The notes under the pieces are model-generated. The model ran no database searches. It was given only the letters and a program-made list of their open reading frames with translations, and was not told where the DNA came from. Positions 1-5,196 of a DNA stretch of 5,231 nt are shown here, in pieces. Made by a program: the position numbers and the translations under genes. The DNA is from an uncultured Bacteroidota bacterium (GTDB taxonomy: Bacteria > Bacteroidota > Bacteroidia > Bacteroidales > VadinHA17). Numbering within the stretch: the first letter of the stretch is position 1; every line of letters begins with the position of its first letter. The stretch is from positions 1 through 5,231 of the forward strand of contig CAIPJU010001087.1 in the NCBI GenBank assembly GCA_903865465.1, written 5' to 3'.

Positions 1-2
1 AA

Positions 3-50
3 TACCGTAGAACTCTGTTTGAAACCCCGGAACAGGTGAGATTTTTATAA
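3..50 (+). CDS. possible C-terminal end of an upstream gene (partial)
   Basis: Reading from base 3, an open frame runs to a TAA at 48-50 and gives YRRTLFETPEQVRFL, which looks like a plausible protein C-terminus. The other two plus frames stop earlier, at 8-10 and 37-39. Sixteen codons are too few to identify a family or to prove coding. If real, the gene ends 53 bases before the carbamate kinase and could be co-transcribed with it. The product is unknown. Confidence 0.3.
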   Translation, partial: YRRTLFETPEQVRFL

Positions 51-51
51 T

Positions 52-86
52 AATTGCCAACTATAATACAAAAAGTTGTAATTTTC
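52..86 (+). promoter_or_regulatory. candidate promoter/operator region of arcC with interrupted inverted repeat
   Basis: An interrupted inverted repeat is visible: AATT (52-55), CAACT (58-62), an 11-base spacer, AGTTG (74-78), AATT (80-83). A near match to the Bacteroidota -7 element, TAATTTTC, lies at 79-86 (consensus TAnnTTTG, one mismatch). A TTG at 54-56 could be the -33 element, but its 22-base spacer is longer than that of the other promoters here. The repeat would then lie between and over the promoter elements, as an operator would. This is weaker than the promoters at 3165-3194 and 3326-3355, and arcC may instead be read from upstream. Confidence 0.3.
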
Positions 87-103
87 CAGCATCTTTACTT
101 CTT

Positions 104-1072
104 ATGAAAAAGAAATTAGCAGTAGTGGCCCTTGGTGGCAACGCTTTATTAAGGGATAACCAGGCAGGTACCATTGATGAACAGGAACAGAATACCACTG
201 AGACCCTTGAGAATCTTGTTTTTCTGTTGAAAGCAGGATATGAATTAGTAATTACTCATGGTAACGGTCCACAGGTTGGTAACATACTCATGCGGAATGA
301 TGCCGGAGAACAGTTATATAACATAGCCCAGATGCCTGTTGATGTGTGTGTTGCTGATTCTCAGGGTGGTATAGGTTACATGATTGAAAGGATGTTGCGT
401 AATGTACTTACCGTTCATGGAATAAAAAAGAATGTGGTTTGCCTCGTTACCCAGGTTTTAGTAGATATAAATGATCCGGCCTTTACCGATCCTCAGAAAA
501 GGGTTGGTAAAGTTTATTCCAGAGAGGAGGCTGATCTGTTATCGGGAAAAAAGGGATGGATCTTCAGGGAGGAGATAAAATCAAAGGATGGATTCCGCAG
601 GGTGGTTGCTTCCCCGGCACCTATCGGAATTATGAATGATGCAATTATAGGCAAGCTGGCAAGAGAGGGCAATATTGTCATTGCTGCCGGAGGGGGGGGA
701 GTTCCTGTATATATCGATGATCAGCAGAACGTAAGGCCTGCTGAAGCAGTGATTGATAAGGATATGGCTTCTTCGTATCTTGCTACAAGGATTGAGGCTG
801 ATGAATTCTACATTCTGACTGATGTCCCGTACATATATATTAACTATAAGAAGCCTGACCAGGAGATAAAAGAGTTTCTCGATTATACCGATACTCTTAA
901 ATACCTCAATGAAGGTCATTTTGCAAAAGGAAGTATGGCTCCGAAAATACAGGCCTGTCTTAATTTTATTGGTCATGGAGGAAGAATGAGTGTTATCACC
1001 GAGGCTTTCAAACTGGCTGATAAAACTTATGGTTCGAAAATTACCATGAATTACGAGGATGAGAGGCGCTGA
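104..1072 (+). CDS. arcC: carbamate kinase (ArcC)
   Basis: Cytoplasmic amino-acid-kinase-family enzyme that reversibly transfers phosphate between carbamoyl phosphate and ADP, giving ATP, CO2 and ammonia in the catabolic direction. The 322 residues match the family's usual length of about 310-320. Visible motifs in order: ALGGNAL at 9-15 (N-terminal phosphate-binding loop), THGNGPQVG at 51-59, RRVVASPAP at 165-173, the glycine-rich AAGGGGVPV at 194-202, AVIDKDMASSYLA at 215-227 and GSMAPKI at 276-282; all are hallmarks of carbamate kinases. The ATG at 104 begins MKKKLAVVALGG, the expected N-terminal beta-strand, so the start is secure; no Shine-Dalgarno sequence precedes it. An ornithine carbamoyltransferase follows 63 bases downstream, supporting a role in citrulline/arginine breakdown. 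The glycine-rich motif is encoded through a run of eight G (692-699). No key motif is missing. Confidence 0.96.
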   Translation: MKKKLAVVALGGNALLRDNQAGTIDEQEQNTTETLENLVFLLKAGYELVITHGNGPQVGNILMRNDAGEQLYNIAQMPVDVCVADSQGGIGYMIERMLRNVLTVHGIKKNVVCLVTQVLVDINDPAFTDPQKRVGKVYSREEADLLSGKKGWIFREEIKSKDGFRRVVASPAPIGIMNDAIIGKLAREGNIVIAAGGGGVPVYIDDQQNVRPAEAVIDKDMASSYLATRIEADEFYILTDVPYIYINYKKPDQEIKEFLDYTDTLKYLNEGHFAKGSMAPKIQACLNFIGHGGRMSVITEAFKLADKTYGSKITMNYEDERR

Positions 1073-1081
1073 GCCGGTTCT

Positions 1082-1111
1082 TTTCTTTTTCCTTTAATCT
1101 TATTAATTTTG
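1082..1111 (+). promoter_or_regulatory. candidate Bacteroidota promoter for the ornithine carbamoyltransferase
   Basis: TAATTTTG at 1104-1111 matches the -7 consensus TAnnTTTG exactly. TTTC at 1082-1085 is one base from the -33 TTTG, with an 18-base spacer identical to the two stronger promoters in this window. Transcription would start near 1117, about 18 bases before the ATG at 1136. This suggests the transferase can be transcribed separately from arcC as well as by readthrough. The call rests on pattern matching only, in an A/T-rich stretch where chance matches occur. Confidence 0.5.
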
Positions 1112-1135
1112 CATTTTAATTAAATACTTTATATA

Positions 1136-2140
1136 ATGGCTATTGATCTTCACAACCGTCACTTTCTCAAGCTTCTGGATTTTAAACCTGAAGAGATTGC
1201 ATTCCTCCTCGACCTCGCTGCCGAACTAAAAAAGGCAAAACATGAAGGGACTGAAAAACATTATCTTAAAGGGAAAAATATTGCCCTTATTTTTGAAAAG
1301 GCATCTACCAGGACGCGCTGTGCATTTGAAGTCGCCGCTTATGATCAGGGAGCACATGTTACTTATCTGGGTCCCACCGGATCACAGATTGGTCAGAAGG
1401 AATCGATGAAGGATACTGCCAGGGTTCTTGGCGGGATGTACGATGGTATTGAATACCGCGGATTTGGTCAGAATATTGTAGAGGAACTGGCTAAATATGC
1501 AGGCGTACCGGTGTGGAACGGACTAACCAATGAATTCCACCCAACACAGATTCTTGCCGACTTTCTGACTATGACAGAGCATTCGGATAAGCCACTTAAC
1601 AGAATGAAATTTTGCTATCTCGGTGATGCCAGATACAATATGGGCAACTCTCTGATGGTTGGCTCGGCAAAAATGGGAATTGACTTCCGGATTGCTGCCC
1701 CAAAAGCATATCAGCCCGATCCTGAACTTGTTGCCTTGTGCAAAAATGTTGCCAGCGCGACAGGAGCCAGTATAACAATAACCGACAATGTCAGCGAAGC
1801 TGTTTCAGGAGCTGATTTTCTTTATACCGACGTATGGGTTTCGATGGGTGAACCAAATTCAGTATGGGAAGAAAGGATAGCCCAGCTCAAACCCTTCCAG
1901 ATAAATATGGAGGTAATTAAAAAAACCGGTAATCCCAATGTTAAATTCCTTCATTGTCTTCCCGCATTCCATAACAGGGATACTGTGGTAGGGGAGGAGA
2001 TATTCAATAAATTCGGACTCGATGGGATGGAGGTTACGGAAGATGTATTTGAATCAGCTCATTCTATTGTTTTTGATGAAGCAGAGAACAGGCTACATAC
2101 AATAAAAGCAGTTATGGTTGCTACTCTGGGAACAAGATAA
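1136..2140 (+). CDS. arcB: ornithine carbamoyltransferase (ArcB/ArgF type)
   Basis: Cytoplasmic transcarbamylase that interconverts L-ornithine plus carbamoyl phosphate and citrulline plus phosphate. It has 334 residues, the same length as the enterobacterial enzymes. The carbamoyl-phosphate loop STRTR is at 57-61, FHPTQ at 134-138, the ornithine-binding DVWVSMGE at 232-239, and the catalytic HCLPAFH at 273-279 with the reactive Cys274. The SMG segment argues for free L-ornithine as substrate rather than N-acetyl- or N-succinyl-ornithine; the latter is used by the transcarbamylase known from Bacteroides fragilis, which lacks this motif. The C-terminal stretch (residues 300-334) also resembles the ArcB/ArgF long form. 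The ATG at 1136 has no Shine-Dalgarno sequence but is preceded by a TAnnTTTG promoter. Pairing with carbamate kinase favours the catabolic name arcB; an anabolic argF role is not excluded, since both use the same fold and motifs. Confidence 0.94.
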   Translation: MAIDLHNRHFLKLLDFKPEEIAFLLDLAAELKKAKHEGTEKHYLKGKNIALIFEKASTRTRCAFEVAAYDQGAHVTYLGPTGSQIGQKESMKDTARVLGGMYDGIEYRGFGQNIVEELAKYAGVPVWNGLTNEFHPTQILADFLTMTEHSDKPLNRMKFCYLGDARYNMGNSLMVGSAKMGIDFRIAAPKAYQPDPELVALCKNVASATGASITITDNVSEAVSGADFLYTDVWVSMGEPNSVWEERIAQLKPFQINMEVIKKTGNPNVKFLHCLPAFHNRDTVVGEEIFNKFGLDGMEVTEDVFESAHSIVFDEAENRLHTIKAVMVATLGTR

Positions 2141-2151
2141 AAAGAGAGTGG

Positions 2152-2207
2152 TTTGCCTCAGGCGAAAGAAACAGGAGGGACCTCAGAAAGTCTCTCCTTT
2201 ATTATTT
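2152..2207 (+). terminator. Rho-independent terminator between convergent genes
   Basis: GGAGGGAC (2174-2181) pairs with GTCTCTCC (2190-2197) across an 8-base loop, giving an 8-base stem with one G-U wobble. The T-rich stretch TTTATTATTT follows. A smaller hairpin, TTTGCC (2152-2157) with GGCGAA (2161-2166), precedes it. It lies just after the transferase stop codon and just before the converging DUF456 gene end at 2208. It can also fold for minus-strand transcripts, though the wobble becomes an A-C mismatch and the T tract is poorer, so it is best seen as a plus-strand terminator with partial action on the other strand. Confidence 0.7.
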
Positions 2208-2687
2208 CTATCTCATAAGTTCTTTTACGAAATAGAAGATCATCACAAAGGAAGCAGCCAGTTTAAGACCGATTCCGGCCATGAAGCCAATCAGGCTTCC
2301 GAGGCCTGCCTTAACAGCATATCCAAATTGATCCTTGAAGATCATTTCTCCGATGAAAGCGCCAATCAGCGGACCGAGGATAATTCCCAGCGGACCAAGG
2401 AAGATGCCTATGGCTAGACCTACTGTTGCTCCTCTGATACCATATTTTGATCCACCCAGTTTTCTGGCACCCAACCTGGGGACAATATAATCCATGATGG
2501 TAACTCCAACAGTTATTGCTCCAAAGGTGAATAACTCAGTACTGCTGAAATTTCCAAACTTGCTGAAATGAAGCATTAATATTCCAAAGAAGCTGAATGG
2601 AGGGCCTGGAAGCATAGGCACAAGGCATCCCACAATGCCTAAAATCATAAGCAATATTGCCAGTATAAGAAGTATATAATCGGACAT
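2208..2687 (-). CDS. DUF456 family integral membrane protein
   Basis: A 159-residue hydrophobic protein with the features of the DUF456 family, whose biochemical role is unknown. Hydrophobic segments lie at about 3-23, 28-41, 52-66, 84-116 (probably two passes or a re-entrant pair) and 124-154. Recognisable family marks are the proline/glycine turn PMLPGPP (24-30), DYIVPRLGARKLGGSKYG (66-83) and the small-residue-rich stretch at 84-113 (repeated GxxxG-like spacing and two LGP turns), which suggests tightly packed helices. It ends in a short positively charged tail, KELMR. It is the second gene of a minus-strand pair, 39 bases after the DUF3276 gene, with no obvious promoter or ribosome-binding site in the gap, so co-transcription is likely. 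Location is inferred to be the inner membrane. The family call is firm; a function cannot be assigned. Confidence 0.87.
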   Translation of the reverse strand: MSDYILLILAILLMILGIVGCLVPMLPGPPFSFFGILMLHFSKFGNFSSTELFTFGAITVGVTIMDYIVPRLGARKLGGSKYGIRGATVGLAIGIFLGPLGIILGPLIGAFIGEMIFKDQFGYAVKAGLGSLIGFMAGIGLKLAASFVMIFYFVKELMR

Positions 2688-2726
2688 CAGAAACTAATGA
2701 TGAAGAAAGATGATAGCAGTTTCCCG

Positions 2727-3125
2727 CTATTGTTTGCCCAAATCCTCAAATTCAACGTTTGTAAATTCGGCGACCTCATGGCTGATAGTTTCGGAAACAG
2801 ACTCAAGGCCAGATATTCCTACAGGAATTCCTATTGATCCATTCCCGTTGTGAATATACGCTACCGTCTCCTTCAGCCCTTCGGTAAATTTCTCAAAGTC
2901 TTCTTTGTAGAGGAAGATCTTATGCTTCTCATAGAAGACCTTTCCCTCTTTTCCAAGACGTTTTTTGCTTTCGGTAATTGTTAGATAGAAATCATCCTTA
3001 CGTGTAGCCTTGACATCGAAAAAATAGGTTCTCTTTCCTGCCCTGACAACCCGGGTGAAAATCTCCTCTCTGGGTTCTTTTTCATCATGCCCGCTATTGA
3101 CTTCATTTATACCTTCTTCTTCCAT
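2727..3125 (-). CDS. DUF3276 / PUR-domain protein (PurA-like nucleic-acid binding)
   Basis: A small soluble protein of 132 residues related to the Bacteroidota DUF3276 family, which adopts a PUR-alpha-like fold; relatives with this fold (for example in Borrelia) bind single-stranded DNA or RNA. The conserved domain covers about residues 20-93: EIFTRVVRAGKRTYFFDVKA (21-40) and FYLTITESKK (46-55) form beta-strands, followed by FYEKHKIFLYKEDFEKF (64-80) leading into the helix. The N-terminal 20 residues are acidic and probably disordered. Residues 94-117 form a Gly/Ser/Ile-rich linker, and the tail FTNVEFEDL (121-129) is a conserved family ending. The ATG at 3123-3125 fits a TAnnTTTG promoter about 40 bases upstream. 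It is the first gene of a pair with the DUF456 membrane protein. Nucleic-acid binding is inferred from the fold family, not shown here; the physiological role is unknown. Confidence 0.88.
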   Translation of the reverse strand: MEEEGINEVNSGHDEKEPREEIFTRVVRAGKRTYFFDVKATRKDDFYLTITESKKRLGKEGKVFYEKHKIFLYKEDFEKFTEGLKETVAYIHNGNGSIGIPVGISGLESVSETISHEVAEFTNVEFEDLGKQ

Positions 3126-3157
3126 TTCCAGGTCAGTTTATTTTAAGGTTTTGTATA

Positions 3158-3194
3158 ACATTGTCAAATGTAACAATATTTTTAAAATTTCAAA
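3158..3194 (-). promoter_or_regulatory. Bacteroidota promoter of the DUF3276-DUF456 operon with overlapping palindromes
   Basis: On the minus strand, TACATTTG (plus positions 3172-3165) matches the -7 consensus TAnnTTTG exactly. TTTG (3194-3191) gives the -33 element, with an 18-base spacer. Transcription would start near 3159, leaving a leader of about 35 bases before the ATG at 3125. The -7 box is covered by a perfect inverted repeat, ACATT-GTCA-AATGT (3158-3171), and is flanked by a second, ATTGT (3160-3164) with ACAAT (3173-3177). Such placement would suit a repressor operator, but short palindromes in A/T-rich DNA also arise by chance. Confidence 0.65.
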
Positions 3195-3325
3195 ATTTTA
3201 CTTCAAGCTCTTAATCAGCAATGATCATTAATGTTTTATTCGTCACTCATCTCCTCATTCGCAGTCGATTGCAAACTGTTTTTTTCTGATTTTAACGAGC
3301 TTTATTCTATTTTTTCAGCAGTTGC
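3195..3325. other. intergenic stretch between divergent promoters, no gene seen
   Basis: This is the middle of the 256-base divergent intergenic region 3126-3381. It is A/T-rich and contains a 10-base perfect palindrome, AATGATCATT (3220-3229), and a T7 run (about 3280-3286). The longest plus-strand ATG frame nearby, starting at 3221, is only 22 codons and looks random. I see no RNA gene, riboswitch-like structure or convincing hairpin. Confidence 0.5.
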
Positions 3326-3355
3326 TTTGAGCATGTCGGAAAAAGAGTATTTTTG
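3326..3355 (+). promoter_or_regulatory. Bacteroidota promoter of the nusB-DUF1573-yajC cluster
   Basis: TTTG (3326-3329), an 18-base spacer, then TATTTTTG (3348-3355): both elements match the -33 TTTG / -7 TAnnTTTG consensus exactly. The predicted transcription start is around 3361, about 20 bases before the nusB ATG at 3382, so the leader is short and lacks a Shine-Dalgarno sequence. It is the best promoter candidate on the plus strand in the window, and no other convincing promoter is seen before yajC. Confidence 0.65.
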
Positions 3356-3381
3356 CAGCTGACTTTTGAGGTTCTTTATAA

Positions 3382-4347
3382 ATGATAAGCAGAAGATTAC
3401 TTCGTATTAAAGCATTAACAGCTCTTTATGCCCTTAACCGCCGGGAGGACAACGATCTTGTCCGGGCTGAAACTGAATTGATGTTTAGCATTGACAAGAC
3501 TTATGACCTGTATCACTACCTGTTACTTCTTGTTCTTGAAATTGCCGATATAGCTTCGGAAAAGATCGATTTTGGTTTGCAGAAGAAAATGCCAAGCCTT
3601 GAAGATTTAAGCCCCCGGACACGTTTTGTTGACAACCGCGTGATTGCTCAGCTCAGAATGAATTCAGATCTTCGTGATTATCTGGATAATAAAAAGCTTT
3701 CATGGGTTAACTTTCAGCACATTCCGCGACAGCTCTTTGTCAGGATGACCTCTTGGGGTGTATATGATGAATACATGAACAACCAGAATGAGAATTTCAT
3801 TTCTGATAAGAAATTCATTATAAAGCTCATCACTGAACTTTTCTTAAATTCGGAAGAGCTTGGTTCGTGCCTTGAAGAGCAAAGCATCTATTGGAATGAC
3901 GACCTGGAATATGTCTCAGCCATGCTCGAAAAGACATTGAAAAAATTTAAGGCTGACTCGGGAGAGAATGTACCTCTTATGCCTCTCTTCAAAAATGAAG
4001 AGGACAGGGAATTTGTAAAACTTCTTTTCAGAAAGGCTGTTATGAAGGCAGATACCTACTCGGAACTTATCGATAAAAATACGACTAACTGGGAGGTTGA
4101 GAGAATTGCACTCATGGACATCCTTGTAATGCGTCTGGCTCTTACCGAAATTATCGAATTTCCTGAAATACCAGTCAAGGTAACTCTGAATGAATATATT
4201 GAAATAGCAAAATATTATTGTACTTCAAAAAGCAGTAACTTTGTCAACGGCATTCTCGATAATATTGTAAAGGAAATACGTGAAAAGGGACTATTTAATA
4301 AATTTGGAAGGGGGCTTGTTGGTGAATCGATTACCGATGAAGATTGA
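3382..4347 (+). CDS. nusB: transcription antitermination factor NusB, long Bacteroidota form
   Basis: NusB binds boxA RNA with NusE (ribosomal protein S10) to promote processive transcription of rRNA operons. The C-terminal NusB domain is clear at about residues 207-303: NWEVERIALMDILVMRLALTEI (236-257, core helices), then IPVKVTLNEYIEIAKYY (263-279) and SSNFVNGILDNI (284-295), the most conserved part of the family. The N-terminus ISRRLLRIKALTALYAL (2-18) matches the first NusB helix, which carries the arginine-rich RNA-binding end. Between these lie about 130-180 extra residues, making the protein 321 residues against about 140 in E. coli; long forms of roughly this size are usual in Bacteroidota. 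The insert is helical, charged and not recognisable as a separate domain. The ATG at 3382 gives the expected N-terminus and follows a good promoter. Its last 11 bases overlap the next gene. Confidence 0.93.
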   Translation: MISRRLLRIKALTALYALNRREDNDLVRAETELMFSIDKTYDLYHYLLLLVLEIADIASEKIDFGLQKKMPSLEDLSPRTRFVDNRVIAQLRMNSDLRDYLDNKKLSWVNFQHIPRQLFVRMTSWGVYDEYMNNQNENFISDKKFIIKLITELFLNSEELGSCLEEQSIYWNDDLEYVSAMLEKTLKKFKADSGENVPLMPLFKNEEDREFVKLLFRKAVMKADTYSELIDKNTTNWEVERIALMDILVMRLALTEIIEFPEIPVKVTLNEYIEIAKYYCTSKSSNFVNGILDNIVKEIREKGLFNKFGRGLVGESITDED

Positions 4348-4819
4348 TATTGAAAAGAGGAACTCTTCTAAAAGCAGTGTGAAGAGCACTGTCTGGAGCA
4401 TTGTTTTAATAATGACGCTGATCCTGTCAGGTAGTTGTTCAGGTAATAAGCCGGGGCATGCAACTTCTGATTTACAGAATCATTCCGATACATCTTTCGC
4501 AAGTATTGAATTTAAGGATTATACTCACGATTTCGGAAAAGTTCCGGAAGGAGAAAAAATAGGATATACTTTTGTTTTTGAAAATAAAGGGAAGCGAGTC
4601 CTTGTAATATCATCAGCTGTTGCAAGCTGCGGATGTACGGTGCCTAAGCATGATGCAAAACCGGTTCCTCCCGGCGGAACAGGCACAATTGAAGTTGTTT
4701 TCGACACATCCGGAAGAAGCGGAAAACAGACAAAAACAGTTACGGTAAGGTCGAATGCCTCAAAACCAGTTGTCCTCCTCCAAATCACTGCAGAAGTTAT
4801 TTCAGAACCAAATAAATAA
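4337..4819 (+). CDS. DUF1573 lipoprotein
   Basis: A predicted 160-residue exported lipoprotein with one DUF1573 domain, an immunoglobulin-like beta-sandwich common in Bacteroidota; its function is not established. The N-terminus is basic (MKIDIEKRNSSKSSVK), followed by a hydrophobic segment, VWSIVLIMTLILSGS (about 19-33), and a lipobox-like LSGSC with Cys34 as the probable lipidation site. A short hydrophilic linker precedes the domain, which begins at FKDYTHDFGKV (about 59-69) and includes FVFENKG (79-85), SCGCTVP (97-103, with Cys98 and Cys100 as the family's signature) and the PPGGTG turn (111-116). The start at 4337 overlaps the nusB end by 11 bases and gives a proper signal peptide. An in-frame ATG at 4280 would add 19 residues and lie deep within nusB, so it is less likely. 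Residues after Cys34 (SGNK) are not acidic, so a surface-export signal is not evident. Confidence 0.86.
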   Translation: MKIDIEKRNSSKSSVKSTVWSIVLIMTLILSGSCSGNKPGHATSDLQNHSDTSFASIEFKDYTHDFGKVPEGEKIGYTFVFENKGKRVLVISSAVASCGCTVPKHDAKPVPPGGTGTIEVVFDTSGRSGKQTKTVTVRSNASKPVVLLQITAEVISEPNK

Positions 4820-4838
4820 TAATTAATAATTTTAAGAG

Positions 4839-5162
4839 ATGACCAATTTTGCTTATTTATTTTTAATGGCGCAGCCAACTGGAACTGCCAGTCAGGGTAA
4901 CGCTCTTTTCAGTTTTCTTCCTCTGATCCTCGTATTCGTTGTTTTCTATTTCTTCATGATCAGACCTCAGATGAAAAAGCAGAAAGAGATGACAAGTTAC
5001 AGAACCTCACTGAAAAAAGGTGATAAGGTTGTTACCACAGGTGGAATTTATGGAAGAATCAGTGATGTAAAAGATAATTATGTAACTATGGATGTCGGAG
5101 GCGACATGAGACTGAAAGTTGATAAGAGTGCCCTCCTGAAGGATCCATCAGCAGACGAATAG
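4839..5162 (+). CDS. yajC: preprotein translocase subunit YajC
   Basis: Small inner-membrane accessory protein of the Sec translocon, associated with SecDF in E. coli. The 107 residues match the family's usual length. After a short N-terminal segment, a single transmembrane helix spans about 23-40 and runs into the signature FFMIRPQMKKQKE (38-50), followed by the cytoplasmic beta-domain with GDKVVTTGGIYG (61-72) and RLKVDKSAL (91-99). The ATG at 4839 lies 19 bases after the DUF1573 stop, with only a weak AAGAG upstream. An alternative ATG at 4866 (beginning MAQPTG) would also retain the membrane helix, so the exact start is not certain. The short gap and shared direction suggest transcription with nusB and the lipoprotein. 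No separate promoter with a full TAnnTTTG element was found just upstream. Confidence 0.95.
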   Translation: MTNFAYLFLMAQPTGTASQGNALFSFLPLILVFVVFYFFMIRPQMKKQKEMTSYRTSLKKGDKVVTTGGIYGRISDVKDNYVTMDVGGDMRLKVDKSALLKDPSADE

Positions 5163-5196
5163 GATATTTCTTCAGACAAAGAGGTGCAAGAGAGAA

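Noticed and set aside
62..67. TATAAT resembling an E. coli -10 box before arcC (another lies at 46-51)
   Set aside because: No matching -35 element, and other evidence points to Bacteroidota promoter rules, where this hexamer is not the recognised element.
581..976. 131-codon minus-strand open frame inside arcC
   Set aside because: Lies wholly antisense to a gene with complete carbamate kinase motifs; its translation shows no recognisable domain.
1065..1095. GGC...GCC followed by a pyrimidine-rich tract after arcC, as a possible terminator
   Set aside because: The stem is only three pairs and partly within the stop codon region; too weak to call.
1596..1778. 60-codon minus-strand open frame inside the ornithine carbamoyltransferase
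   Set aside because: Antisense shadow of a conserved enzyme; short and without family features.
2118..2417. 99-codon plus-strand open frame across the transferase end, the terminator and the DUF456 gene
   Set aside because: It overlaps two well-supported genes, crosses the terminator hairpin and has a low-complexity hydrophilic translation with no known motif.
3262..3286. CAGT...ACTG followed by T7 in the intergenic region, as a possible terminator
   Set aside because: The stem is four pairs with a nine-base loop, and no plus-strand gene ends upstream for it to terminate.
4280..4336. Upstream ATG extending the DUF1573 protein by 19 residues
   Set aside because: It would overlap nusB by 68 bases and place charged sequence ahead of an already adequate signal peptide; the ATG at 4337 is the better start.
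4525..4878. 117-codon minus-strand open frame opposite the DUF1573 gene and the yajC start
   Set aside because: Antisense to two genes with clear family motifs; no recognisable content.
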